64,000 nucleotides of DNA from an uncultured Acetatifactor sp. (GCA_947625255.1 CANQNT010000006.1:62001-126000), one strand, 5' to 3'. Numbered from the stretch's first letter, positions 27,713-36,200 are shown. Notes: a model not told the origin generated them from the sequence alone. Numbers and translations: made by a program.

Positions 27713-28558
27713 ATGAGGATCGAGAGAATCGATGACAAAACTGTAAAGTGCTTTCTTTCCAATGAAGAATTGGAGGAATATGACATTTCGTATAAAGATT
27801 TTGTAATGCGGAGTGATAAGGCGCGGGAGGTGGTGGAAGACATCATCGAGCAGGCGGAAGAGGAAGTGGGTTATCAGCCGCCGCGGTTTGCCTTTGATCT
27901 GCAGATTATGGTGGTGCAGCAGGGGATGCTGCTAACCTTTTCGGAGCGGGACGCGGAAGCGGATACTTTTGAAAAGGAGTTGCTGGATTGCTTTAGAAAT
28001 ATGAAAGATTTCTTCGCGAATGGAGCAAAGGCCGGATGGGCCGGGGATCCGAGGATGAAAGCGTGGTTCGAGGGCCTGGCCCGGTTCGGTGGTCTGGGCA
28101 AGGGGATTGCCCAGAAGCAGGCCGGGGAGCAAGGGTACATAGAGAATCACCAGGAGCAAGGGGCGTCAGAGAGCGGAGAACAAGCATTGTCAGGCAGCGG
28201 GGAACAGGCAGCGTCAGACGGCGGAGAACAGGCAGCGTCAGGCAGCGGGGGACAGGCGCCGGAGGATAAAAGGCCGGAGTTTGTGGTATTTTGCTTTTCC
28301 AGTCTCCGCAATGTGTGCAGATTTGCCAAGGCGGTGCCGGCGGAGCTGGGGATAAAGAGCGCCTTGTATTGCCTGGAGGATTACTACTATCTGTATCTGG
28401 AAAGAGGAGAAGTCCCCTACGAGAGCTATAGCCATGCCTGTATTCAGGCCCTGGAGTTTTCGGCGATTTTCACGGCAGATCCTAATGATACGGGTTATCT
28501 GGAGGAGCACGGGGAATGTCTCATTGCCCAGGACGCGCTGCGGAAGCTGGGATTCTGA
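27713..28558 (+). CDS. mecA: MecA-family Clp adaptor protein
   Basis: A 281-residue adaptor. The N-terminal substrate-binding domain is MRIERIDDKTVKCFLSNEEL; the C-terminal ClpC-binding domain is recognisable from EFVVFCFSSLRNVCRFAKAV to the end (YYYLYLERGE). Between them lies a long low-complexity linker (~residues 140-185) with repeated GEQA/SGSG units, absent from typical ~220-residue MecA. It delivers proteins to ClpC for degradation. ATG at 27713 is preferred over GTG at 27704. A promoter and a leader hairpin precede it. Confidence 0.85.
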   Translation: MRIERIDDKTVKCFLSNEELEEYDISYKDFVMRSDKAREVVEDIIEQAEEEVGYQPPRFAFDLQIMVVQQGMLLTFSERDAEADTFEKELLDCFRNMKDFFANGAKAGWAGDPRMKAWFEGLARFGGLGKGIAQKQAGEQGYIENHQEQGASESGEQALSGSGEQAASDGGEQAASGSGGQAPEDKRPEFVVFCFSSLRNVCRFAKAVPAELGIKSALYCLEDYYYLYLERGEVPYESYSHACIQALEFSAIFTADPNDTGYLEEHGECLIAQDALRKLGF

Positions 28559-28587
28559 TGGTATGTCGTTTGATTATTCGCTCCATA

Positions 28588-28630
28588 GGATGGTGGTCTG
28601 GCCGGATTGGCAGACACCATCCTTTCTTTT
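28588..28630 (+). terminator. intrinsic terminator after mecA
   Basis: GGATGGTGGTCTG pairs with CAGACACCATCC (one bulged G), followed by TTTCTTTT. Confidence 0.85.
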
Positions 28631-28788
28631 ATAATAGCTGCTGAGGCTTTCGTTTTCCTTTTGAAAAATTGTCCGTTTATGAAGCCCGTTCCCCCGGAGA
28701 TCTCAATAATTTTTTTACTGGACAGATAGGAGTAAAAGATGTATACTATTTCCCAGTAAACTACTATAAAATGAAACGGGGTAGAGAA

Positions 28789-30294
28789 ATGCATATTACT
28801 GGAACTTTCTGGGCGTTGGTTCCCTCCATTGTCACGATCATCATGGGCTTGAAGACGAAGAAAGTGAATTTGTCGCTGATTACCGGTCTGCTTTTGGGTG
28901 TGCTGCTTTATTGCGGTTTTGCTCCGGGGACTTCCCTGGTGACGGCGGTGACTGTCATCTGTGACAGCGTGTCCAGCCATATCGGCCATTTGTTGTTCGC
29001 GGTGCTGCTGGGGATGTTCGTATATTTGATCACGCAGTCCGGCGCGTCCCAGAGCTACGGCGAGTGGGCGTCACGCAGGATCAAGACCAAGAGGGCGTCG
29101 CTCTTAGCTACGGCAGGACTGGGAATTCTGATTTTCGTGGACGACTATTTTAACTGTCTGACAGTCGGCACTGTGATGCGGCCGCTGACGGACCGCAACA
29201 AGATTTCCCGCGAGAAGCTGGCTTATATCATCGACACCACGGCGGCTCCGGTATGTATCCTGGCCCCGATTTCCAGCTGGGCAGCGGGAGTCAGCTCTTC
29301 CTTGCCGCCGGATTCGGGTATTGATGGGTTTCAGCTTTTCCTGCGCACCATGCCTAATAACTATTATGCGCTGCTTTCCATCTTCATGGTGTTTCTGCTC
29401 ATTTTACTGAACTTTGACTTTGGGAAGATGAAGCAGTATGAGACCTATACGCAGACCCATCCCAGGATTGAGGATGTGGCTCCTATGAGTGAGGGAAAGG
29501 GCCGGGCAAAGGTTTTTGATCTGTTGCTGCCGGTGATTTTCCTGGTTGCTGCCTGTGTATTTTTCATGGCATATACGGGCGGTTTTTTTACCGGGGAAGT
29601 GAGTCTGGTAGACGCCTTTGCCAACTGTGACGCGGTGGCGGCCTGTTGTATCGGGACGTTTTTGGCGGATTTGTTTATGCTGTTTCTCTATGTGCCTCGT
29701 AAGATTTATACCTTTGAACAGTGCATGGACGCGTTGGAAAAGGGATTTCACAATATGGTGCCCGCCATGCTTCTGCTGAGCCTGGCCTGGTCTCTGGGCA
29801 GTGTCTGCAGCGGGGAATATCTGGATACGGGAGGATTCATCGCGGGAGTTGTTGAAGAGTTTCACGTCTCTCTGAATTTGATGCCCATGTTCTTCTTCCT
29901 GGCGGCGTTGGTGCTGTCTTTCTCCATCGGAACCTCCTGGGGAACCTTTGTCATCCTGATTCCTATGGAGGTCAGCGTGTTTGCGGGAGCGGATTCTGCG
30001 TTGATGGTGCTGACGACCGCGGCAGTGCTGGGCGGAAGCGTCTGCGGCGATCACCTTTCGCCGATTTCCGACACAACGATCTTAAGCTCCGCGGGAGCGC
30101 AGTGCGACCACCTCAATCATGTGCGCAGCCAGTTGGTCTATGGCGCGTTGGTGGCGGCAATCTCATTTGTGTGCTACATATTGGCGGGCGCCACCGGAAA
30201 CGGGGCGCTGGGCCTGGTGACGGGCGCGGTGATGCTGACGGCGGTGCTTGCGGTGTTGAAGCTGCGTGACCGGGGATGGAAAACGGCGGGTTAA
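28789..30294 (+). CDS. NhaC-family Na+/H+ antiporter-type transporter
   Basis: A 501-residue membrane protein with about a dozen spans. FVDDYFNCLTVGTVMRPLTD and the later GGSVCGDHLSPISDTTILSSAG, with conserved Asp and His-Ser residues, are the hallmark segments of the NhaC superfamily. Substrate could be Na+/H+ or an organic acid. ATG at 28789 is chosen from homologue-like spacing to the first span; ATG at 28771 is also possible. TATACT at 28742-28747 could be its -10 site. It is a single-gene unit. Confidence 0.85.
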   Translation: MHITGTFWALVPSIVTIIMGLKTKKVNLSLITGLLLGVLLYCGFAPGTSLVTAVTVICDSVSSHIGHLLFAVLLGMFVYLITQSGASQSYGEWASRRIKTKRASLLATAGLGILIFVDDYFNCLTVGTVMRPLTDRNKISREKLAYIIDTTAAPVCILAPISSWAAGVSSSLPPDSGIDGFQLFLRTMPNNYYALLSIFMVFLLILLNFDFGKMKQYETYTQTHPRIEDVAPMSEGKGRAKVFDLLLPVIFLVAACVFFMAYTGGFFTGEVSLVDAFANCDAVAACCIGTFLADLFMLFLYVPRKIYTFEQCMDALEKGFHNMVPAMLLLSLAWSLGSVCSGEYLDTGGFIAGVVEEFHVSLNLMPMFFFLAALVLSFSIGTSWGTFVILIPMEVSVFAGADSALMVLTTAAVLGGSVCGDHLSPISDTTILSSAGAQCDHLNHVRSQLVYGALVAAISFVCYILAGATGNGALGLVTGAVMLTAVLAVLKLRDRGWKTAG

Positions 30295-30415
30295 TGGGAG
30301 GAAGGACACAAACACTTCACAGTTTAAACATTTTTTCTTGACAAATTTTTTTTATATTGTTCTTACAGAGTTGGAACGAGGATGGTTCCGCTCCTAATCT
30401 AAATAATAACGAGGC

Positions 30416-30431
30416 ATTCTATAGATAGAAT
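30416..30431 (+). promoter_or_regulatory. perfect dyad in the htrA leader
   Basis: ATTCTAT-AG-ATAGAAT, 7-bp arms with a 2-base centre, lies just before the ribosome site of htrA. The short centre suggests a protein-binding operator rather than an RNA hairpin. A second smaller repeat, GGAAC-N7-GTTCC, is at 30373-30389. The regulator is unknown. Confidence 0.45.
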
Positions 30432-30452
30432 CATTGAAAGGAGATTGGGATT

Positions 30453-31955
30453 ATGTACGAAGAGCAATATAATGAGAATCAGGGAAGCGCATGGCAGAGC
30501 GATTCTGCCCAGCAGGCCGGTCAGGCACAGCAGAGCCAGGGAAGCGCATGGCAGAGCGATTCTGCCCAGCAGGCCGGTCAGACACAGCAGAGCCAGGGAA
30601 GCGCCTGGCAGAGCAATTATAGTCAGCAGTCCAATGGACAACAGACCTGGCATACTTCCGAGCAGCAGGCGTGGAAAGCGCAGGGAGAACCCGTTTCGGG
30701 GCATCGTCGTTCGCGTAAGGAGCGGAAAGCGTCCTCTCATGGATTTGGCGCGGGCAAGGCGGTGGCCATCGCTCTTTGTTGTTCCCTGCTGGGAGGTGTT
30801 GTAGGAGCCGGCGGCGTTTTATTGGGAAGCAATTATTTGAATTCCCGGGAGGTATCCGGCAACAGTACAGTGATTATGCAGGGAAGCCGTCCGAAGTCCG
30901 CGATTCAGGTGGCTAATATAGATACCAGCAAGGTGATGAATGCGGCGGAGGTTTATGCTGCCAATGTGAATTCCACCGTAGGAATCACTACCTCCATAAC
31001 GACGAACTATTGGGGCTATGTGACCACGACGCCCGCGTCCGGTTCTGGCTTTATCCTGACCGAGGACGGTTATATTGTGACCAATGAGCACGTTATCGAA
31101 GATGCCAGCACCATTCAGGTAACGACTTATGATGGTACTTCCTATGATGCGGAGCTGATCGGTTATGATGAAAGCAATGACGTGGCCGTGCTGAAGATCG
31201 ACGCCCAGGGTTTGAGTCCGGTGGTGCTGGGAGATTCCGATTCGGCGAATGTAGGAGACAGCGTTGTGGCAATCGGCAATCCTCTTGGAGAACTGACCTT
31301 TTCCCTTTCCTCCGGTGCAATCAGCGCTCTGGACCGCAGCGTTACCTTTTCCACGGGAACCACGTTGGATCTGATGCAGGTGGATTGTGCGATCAATGCC
31401 GGTAATTCGGGTGGACCGTTGTTCAATATGTACGGCGAGGTCATCGGCATCACCAATGCGAAATATTCCAACAATGGCCAGTCCAGTCAGGCGTCCATTG
31501 AAAATATCGGTTTTGCCATTCCCATCAACAATGTGCGCGGCATCATCGAAAGCCTGATCAAAAATGGCTATATTTCCAAGCCCTATATCGGCGTGAGCAT
31601 CAACGATGTAAGCAGCCAGCTGCAGGCTTACGGGATTCCTCAGGGAGCGGCAGTGGTAAGCATTGTGGAGAACAGTCCGGCCGAGAAAGCAGGTTTGCGG
31701 GCCAATGATATTATCACCAGGATCAATGACGTGGAGATTACGAAAGCGCAGGATTTGGTGGATTATGTGGGAAAGGCCGCTATCGGTGATGAGTTGGTAA
31801 TGACCGTATACCGCCAGGGCGGTACCACGGAGATCACTGTGGTTGTAGAGGAAAACAAGCAGTCCGGCCTTGCCAGGGAAGAAAAGGCACAGCAGGAACA
31901 GCAATCCCAGGAACAGGAGAGTGATCTGTTCCGTTTCCCCTGGTTTGGATTCTGA
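30453..31955 (+). CDS. htrA: HtrA/DegP-type membrane-anchored serine protease with PDZ domain
   Basis: A 500-residue trypsin-like protease. Residues ~10-65 are a Gln/Ser-rich cytosolic region with 19-residue repeats, followed by a basic stretch and one span (AVAIALCCSLLGGVVGAGGV, ~106-126). Outside the membrane the catalytic triad is visible: His in TNEHVIE (~213), Asp in SNDVAVLKID (~243) and Ser in NAGNSGGPLF (~319). A PDZ domain covers ~380-470. It degrades or refolds misfolded exported proteins. Start follows AAAGGAG. Confidence 0.94.
   Translation: MYEEQYNENQGSAWQSDSAQQAGQAQQSQGSAWQSDSAQQAGQTQQSQGSAWQSNYSQQSNGQQTWHTSEQQAWKAQGEPVSGHRRSRKERKASSHGFGAGKAVAIALCCSLLGGVVGAGGVLLGSNYLNSREVSGNSTVIMQGSRPKSAIQVANIDTSKVMNAAEVYAANVNSTVGITTSITTNYWGYVTTTPASGSGFILTEDGYIVTNEHVIEDASTIQVTTYDGTSYDAELIGYDESNDVAVLKIDAQGLSPVVLGDSDSANVGDSVVAIGNPLGELTFSLSSGAISALDRSVTFSTGTTLDLMQVDCAINAGNSGGPLFNMYGEVIGITNAKYSNNGQSSQASIENIGFAIPINNVRGIIESLIKNGYISKPYIGVSINDVSSQLQAYGIPQGAAVVSIVENSPAEKAGLRANDIITRINDVEITKAQDLVDYVGKAAIGDELVMTVYRQGGTTEITVVVEENKQSGLAREEKAQQEQQSQEQESDLFRFPWFGF
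30480..30629 (+). repeat. 57-bp tandem repeat in htrA (two full units plus a partial)
   Basis: Units at 30480-30536 and 30537-30593 are nearly identical; a third, diverged partial unit starts at 30594. Each unit encodes 19 residues beginning QGSAWQSDSAQQ. The repeat is in frame, so slippage changes length in steps of 19 residues in the cytosolic tail. Confidence 0.9.
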
Positions 31956-32007
31956 TATCCGTTCCCGATTAAAAAAAGAACATGAGTGAAAGATTGGAAT
32001 TATCGTG

Positions 32008-32043
32008 GAGCCGGACTTTTATAAAGTCCGGCTCTTCGTTTTG
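32008..32043 (+). terminator. intrinsic terminator after htrA
   Basis: GAGCCGGACTT pairs perfectly with AAGTCCGGCTC, followed by TTCGTTTTG. Confidence 0.85.
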
Positions 32044-32069
32044 ACTTTTTTCCGGTTCTTGTGTATAAT
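32041..32069 (+). promoter_or_regulatory. sigma-A promoter for the thioesterase gene
   Basis: TTGACT, 17 bp, TATAAT: almost consensus. The -35 box abuts the htrA terminator. The implied leader is about 110 nt. Confidence 0.75.
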
Positions 32070-32186
32070 ATCTTTCAATGAGAACCGCGCGCAACAAAAA
32101 CTTGGACGAAGTCATTGCGGATGATGACGGGTTTGGGTCATGGATGCGGAAGATCCTCGCTGCGGAAGAATGATGGGGGAAAAGTG

Positions 32187-32687
32187 ATGGCACAAGAAAA
32201 ACGGGAATATCAAGGACAACAGGTACGGCAGGATCGGCAGGTTCAATCGGACTTTCAGGACCGGCTGGCGCAGATTCTGCGGGAGCGGATTTCGGAGAAT
32301 TTATTTGTGCGCCATTTGGGGATTGAATTCTTGGAGCTTGCCGAGGGTTACGCCAGGGCCCGTATGCCTTATAAGGCGGAATTATTGAATCCATACGGCT
32401 TTATTCACGGAGGCTGTCTGTATTCCCTGGCGGATATTGTGGCCGGAAACGCGGCTTGTATGAGCGGACGGTATGCGACGACGGTTTCCGGTATTATGAA
32501 TTATCTGGAGCCTGCGGTTTCATCGGAATTTGTCTATTGTGAGGCCGGAAAACTTCGAGTGGGTGCGCATCTGGCGGTCTTTGAGGTGCGGATTTGGGAT
32601 GAACGGGGCAAATTGTTGGACAGCGGAGAGTTCACGTTTTTCTTGTCGGATCAAAAAGTATTGAGTGTCCCTCCTCATCCGCTTTAA
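32187..32687 (+). CDS. PaaI-type hotdog-fold thioesterase
   Basis: A 166-residue acyl-CoA thioesterase of the PaaI/YbgC superfamily. The hotdog core starts at FVRHLGIEFLELAEGYARARM, with the conserved NPYGFIHGGCLYSLADIVAG helix that carries the catalytic Asn/His-Gly-Gly. The N-terminal ~40 residues are Gln-rich and extra. Substrate is unknown. Its stop codon overlaps, base by base, the stop of the convergent ytaF gene. Confidence 0.88.
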   Translation: MAQEKREYQGQQVRQDRQVQSDFQDRLAQILRERISENLFVRHLGIEFLELAEGYARARMPYKAELLNPYGFIHGGCLYSLADIVAGNAACMSGRYATTVSGIMNYLEPAVSSEFVYCEAGKLRVGAHLAVFEVRIWDERGKLLDSGEFTFFLSDQKVLSVPPHPL

Positions 32688-33256
32688 AGCAGCCCCAGCC
32701 CGATCAGGAGCAGGCCCGACAGCGGTTCGGCATAGCGCTCGGCTTTTTGCAGCAGACGTGCCTGCCCCAGCCGATTCCCCAATGCCAGCAGCGTTACGGA
32801 AAAGAGCATTGTCAGCGCGGCGGAGGGCAGCAGGGAAAGTCCGGCGATGCTTGCGCTGATGCCAATGCCCACATTGTTGATGGACAGCGTAAAGCCCAGA
32901 AGAAGCACTGCCCATAGATTGGTCAGGGTCTCGGGCTCTTTTTTGGCGCAAGAATTCACTTCCGCGCCGGAGGACTGGCATTTTGGGAGGAAACGCAGCA
33001 TAAATTTTATCAAATAAAAGCTTCCCATCAGGATCAGAAGAGCGTTTCCGGCCCGGCCCGCGTATCCCGGGGGAAGCAGGGGAGCCAGCGTCTGCCCGAA
33101 AAGAATGGAAAACACGGTTCCCAGAAGCGTGATAAGGCTGATCAGGAGGTTTTGGAGAAAAGGGATGTGAACTTTCCTGATGCCATAGCCAATGCCTACG
33201 ATAAAGGCATCCAGGCTGGCGGAAATCGCGAATAATGCGGAGGAAAGTAGAATCAT
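32684..33256 (-). CDS. ytaF: YtaF/MntP-family sporulation-type membrane protein
   Basis: A 190-residue protein with six predicted spans in two repeats. The first has SASLDAFIVGIGYGIRKVHIP, the second GFTLSINNVGIGISASIAGL; the paired Asp/Asn positions are those used for metal transport by MntP, but the second repeat has Asn for Asp, as in YtaF. In Bacillus YtaF is a sporulation membrane protein. It is read toward the thioesterase gene and shares 4 bp with it at the stop codons. Confidence 0.82.
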   Translation of the reverse strand: MILLSSALFAISASLDAFIVGIGYGIRKVHIPFLQNLLISLITLLGTVFSILFGQTLAPLLPPGYAGRAGNALLILMGSFYLIKFMLRFLPKCQSSGAEVNSCAKKEPETLTNLWAVLLLGFTLSINNVGIGISASIAGLSLLPSAALTMLFSVTLLALGNRLGQARLLQKAERYAEPLSGLLLIGLGLL

Positions 33257-33332
33257 GGCGAACCCCGGTCTGAGTTATTTTACTTTTACTATATTCTGAG
33301 GGATAAAAAATGGTGAGGGAGAAACGAAAGAT

Positions 33333-34469
33333 ATGAAAAAATGCCTGGAATTTGTCAAAAAAGAAACGGTGCTGAGCGCGGCGCTGTTATTGGCCTTGCT
33401 TTCTTCCTGCGTGGTACTGCCGGACCGGGAGTATCTGGACTATATCGATTTTCGTACGTTGGCGATTTTGTTCGGTTTGATGACTGTCATGGCCGGGCTG
33501 CAGAAGCTGGGATTGTTCCGCCGGATTGCGGAGGGAATGCTGAAAAAGGTGAGCAATGTGCGCCAGTTGACGCTGATTTTAGTGATGCTGTGCTTCTTTT
33601 TCAGTATGGTGATTACCAATGATGTGGCGCTGATCACCTTTGTGCCCTTTACCTTTACCATCCTGCATATGCTGGAGACTGGCCAGGCGGAAAAGCTGAT
33701 CATTCCCGTGGTGGTGATGCAGACGGTGGCCGCTAACCTGGGCAGTATGCTCACGCCGATCGGAAATCCGCAGAATCTCTATCTTTATGGAAAGGCCGGC
33801 ATGGGCGTGGGAGCCTTTCTGCTTCTGATGCTGCCCTTTTCCGCCGTTTCTTTTGTGCTTTTGGCGGCATGGTGCCTGACCCGGGGGCGGGGAGGGGAAA
33901 GGGCTTCGGGAAAGCTGACTGTCCGATTTGACCAAGTGACAGACTTAAAAGGCAAGGAGAAGCTGCTGGTCGTTTATCTGGTTTTGTTCCTGATTTGTCT
34001 GCTTACCGTGGCGCGCCTGCTTCCTTACGGCGTCATGCTGACGGTGGTGGCGGTTACGGTATTTCTGGCGGACCGTCCCGTGCTGGGGAGGGTGGATTAT
34101 TCTCTTTTGCTTACCTTTGTGGGATTTTTCATCTTTATCGGGAATATGGGGAGGGTCGAGGTTTTCCGACAATTTTTGGAGCACATTATTCAGGGGAATG
34201 AGGCGGTGACCGCGGTGGCGTCCAGCCAGGTCATCAGTAACGTACCGGCGGCGCTTTTGCTTTCCGGCTTCAGCAGACGCTATGAGGCGCTGATCGTGGG
34301 AACCAATCTGGGCGGCCTGGGAACCCTGATCGCTTCTATGGCCAGCCTGATTTCCTTTAAGTATCTCTCAAGGGAGGACAAGCGTCTGCGGGGGAAATAT
34401 TTGGTGTATTTTACTGAAGTTAATGTCATTTTTTTGGCAGTACTGCTCACCCTTTATTTTTGCATGTAA
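33333..34469 (+). CDS. SLC13/CitM/ArsB-type anion permease
   Basis: A 378-residue membrane protein with about ten spans, including VITNDVALITFVPFTFTIL and the later SQVISNVPAALLLSGF. The NDVALI and SNVPAA hairpins and GSMLTPIGNPQNLYLY are signatures of the ion transporter superfamily that includes citrate, sulfate and arsenite carriers. The exact substrate cannot be told. It is divergent from ytaF, sharing a 76-bp promoter region. Confidence 0.85.
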   Translation: MKKCLEFVKKETVLSAALLLALLSSCVVLPDREYLDYIDFRTLAILFGLMTVMAGLQKLGLFRRIAEGMLKKVSNVRQLTLILVMLCFFFSMVITNDVALITFVPFTFTILHMLETGQAEKLIIPVVVMQTVAANLGSMLTPIGNPQNLYLYGKAGMGVGAFLLLMLPFSAVSFVLLAAWCLTRGRGGERASGKLTVRFDQVTDLKGKEKLLVVYLVLFLICLLTVARLLPYGVMLTVVAVTVFLADRPVLGRVDYSLLLTFVGFFIFIGNMGRVEVFRQFLEHIIQGNEAVTAVASSQVISNVPAALLLSGFSRRYEALIVGTNLGGLGTLIASMASLISFKYLSREDKRLRGKYLVYFTEVNVIFLAVLLTLYFCM

Positions 34470-34508
34470 AGTTTTGTTCCCGGCGCATAGTTTGATTTTG
34501 GACATGAA

Positions 34509-34560
34509 AATACCTCTTAAGCGGATTTGGACGCTTTCTGACGTCTGCTTAAGAGGTATT
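34509..34560. terminator. bidirectional terminator hairpin between convergent genes
   Basis: A perfect 14-bp inverted repeat, AATACCTCTTAAGC and its complement, with a 24-base centre that can itself pair (GACG/CGTC). It lies 40 bp after the anion permease and 4 bp from the murG stop. The T-run is better on the minus strand. Confidence 0.75.
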
Positions 34561-34563
34561 ATG

Positions 34564-35634
34564 TTATTCCGTTCCTGCCGCTTCCTTGATGAGGCCTATG
34601 ATCTTGCGGATGGAATCCATCTGACCGCTCTTATTCATGGCATCATAATAGGATTGTCTGGTAAAAAACAATTCATGCACCTTATCTACCAAAAGATTGG
34701 CGGAAAGGTCGTCCTCGTTGATCACGATGGAAAACCCCTGTGCCTCAAAGGATTTGGCGTTTAATAGCTGGTCCCCCCGGCTGCTGGAGGAGGGAAGCGG
34801 AATCAGGATGTTGGGCTTTTTCAGGGCCAACAGCTCGCAGATGGCATTGGCTCCCGCCCGTGAAATCACCAGATCCGCCATGGCAAACAAATCTTTCAGT
34901 TCCGTTTTAATATATTCAAACTGCTTGTAACCTGGAGTATTCAGGAGTAAATTGTCCATTTTATCCTTACCGCACAAATGAACAACCTGAAAATCCTCCA
35001 GGAGCCGCGGCAGAGCGCTCCGAACCGCTTTGTTGACGTTGGCCGCGCCCTGACTGCCGCCGATCACCATGATGACGGGCTTGTTGGCGCTGAAACCGCA
35101 CAGCTTCAATCCCGCCAGCTTGTTTCCCCTGGAAAGCTCTTCCCGGATGGGTGTGCCCGTGAGCACTGCCTTGTTTTCCGGAAGCAAACGCAGGGTTTCG
35201 GGAAAATTGCAGCATACTTTCTTTGCCACGGGGATACACAGCTTGTTGGCCAGTCCCGGCGTCATGTCCGATTCATGGATGATACAGGGTATGTTCAGCG
35301 TTGCCGCGGCCCGTACCACGGGAACGCTGACAAAGCCCCCTTTGGAAAACACCACGTCCGGCTGAAATTCTTTTAAGTAGCTTCTGGCCTCTGAAAAGCC
35401 TTTCAATACCCGGAAAGGGTCCGTCAGATTCTTCACGTCCAGGTAGCGGCGGAACTTGCCGGTGGCGATTCCATAATAGGGAATGCCGAAATCTCCGATC
35501 AGCTTTTTCTCGATACCGTCGTAGGATCCCATGTATGCAATTTCAAAGCTTTCCTCGCGCAGGCCGGGGAGCAGCGCGATGTTCGGAGTAACATGTCCGG
35601 CGGTTCCCCCGCCGGTCAATAGGATTTTTTTCAT
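34564..35634 (-). CDS. murG: UDP-GlcNAc:undecaprenyl-PP-MurNAc-pentapeptide GlcNAc transferase
   Basis: A 356-residue GT28 glycosyltransferase that makes lipid II on the inner membrane face. The N-terminal GGGTAGHVTPNIAL loop, SKGGFVSVPVV, HESDMTPGLANK, VIGGSQGAANVN and the C-terminal UDP-GlcNAc site (SRAGANAICELLAL, then SSSRGDQLLNA) are all present. Unusually it is not in an mur/fts cluster; its partner is a small TSCPD protein 12 bp upstream. Confidence 0.95.
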   Translation of the reverse strand: MKKILLTGGGTAGHVTPNIALLPGLREESFEIAYMGSYDGIEKKLIGDFGIPYYGIATGKFRRYLDVKNLTDPFRVLKGFSEARSYLKEFQPDVVFSKGGFVSVPVVRAAATLNIPCIIHESDMTPGLANKLCIPVAKKVCCNFPETLRLLPENKAVLTGTPIREELSRGNKLAGLKLCGFSANKPVIMVIGGSQGAANVNKAVRSALPRLLEDFQVVHLCGKDKMDNLLLNTPGYKQFEYIKTELKDLFAMADLVISRAGANAICELLALKKPNILIPLPSSSSRGDQLLNAKSFEAQGFSIVINEDDLSANLLVDKVHELFFTRQSYYDAMNKSGQMDSIRKIIGLIKEAAGTE

Positions 35635-35646
35635 AATACTGCCTCT

Positions 35647-35883
35647 TTAAATCATACTTTCCAGCGCGCGGGCGAGCTGGTCCGGGCAAGAGGTCTGCTT
35701 AAAGCCGCAGCGGATTCCCTTTAATCGACTGATGGCTTCTTCCGGGGTCATTCCCTTGACCAGGGCGCTGATGCCTTTCAAATTCCCGTTGCATCCGCCG
35801 GTGAAAACGACGGAATCGATGACGCCGTCTTTCAGTTCCACGTCAATGGCCGTAGAGCAGGTTCCTTTTGTCTGATATCTCAT
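35647..35883 (-). CDS. TSCPD-domain small protein
   Basis: A 78-residue protein of the TIGR03905 type: VFTGGCNGNLKGISALVKGM in the middle and the TSCPDQLARAL ending, with cysteines that could bind a metal. Related domains sit at the C-terminus of anaerobic or vitamin B12 ribonucleotide reductases. The start at 35883 has AAAGGTGG upstream; the TTG at 35892 would be too close to it. It shares an operon with murG. Confidence 0.85.
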   Translation of the reverse strand: MRYQTKGTCSTAIDVELKDGVIDSVVFTGGCNGNLKGISALVKGMTPEEAISRLKGIRCGFKQTSCPDQLARALESMI

Positions 35884-35925
35884 GTGCTTCAACCACCTTT
35901 CTTAGATTATATTTTCATAGAGCTT

Positions 35926-35954
35926 ATTCTATAACGGTTTTTTCAGAAAGTCAA
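35926..35954 (-). promoter_or_regulatory. sigma-A promoter for the TSCPD-murG operon
   Basis: Read on the minus strand: TTGACT, 17 bp, TAGAAT. It lies about 40 bp upstream of the TSCPD start. Confidence 0.65.
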
Positions 35955-36056
35955 TTCTCTTGCAGTTCCTTGAATGTGTAAAATTGCAGACCAAGTTCTT
36001 TGGCCTTTTCAAAGAGAAAAATCTGTTTTTCTTCACTGACGCTTTTCTGATTCCCC

Positions 36057-36085
36057 ATTTTATATCAAGCAAAAACGTTTGTCAA
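36057..36085 (-). promoter_or_regulatory. second near-consensus promoter upstream of TSCPD-murG
   Basis: Minus strand: TTGACA, 17 bp, TAAAAT. A transcript would start near 36050 and run toward murG, giving a leader of about 165 nt. Confidence 0.6.
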
Positions 36086-36172
36086 CGGAGGGAAAAACAT
36101 TTCCGCATAGAAATCTTTTGCGATTGTCCTTTGTTGTGGAAAAAGGTGAAAACGAGTAGAAAATAAGGGGAA

Positions 36173-36195
36173 TTTATCGACGAAATAGCGATAAA
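36173..36195 (+). promoter_or_regulatory. dyad TTTATCG-N9-CGATAAA upstream of a promoter
   Basis: Perfect 7-bp arms, 9-bp centre, ending 5 bp before the -35 box at 36201. The position suggests an activator or repressor site for the 36274 gene. Regulator unknown. Confidence 0.45.
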
Positions 36196-36200
36196 CAATA

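Noticed and set aside
30338..30358. TTGACA and TATATT as an htrA promoter
   Set aside because: The spacer is only 9 bp, too short for sigma-A; the true start site remains unidentified.
30480..30629. CRISPR-like or mobile repeat in the 5' part of htrA
   Set aside because: Repeat is in frame, codes for a regular 19-residue unit and has no spacers or inverted ends.
35960..36166. Plus-strand 68-codon frame in the murG upstream gap
   Set aside because: Low-complexity, no ribosome site, and it crosses two good minus-strand promoters.
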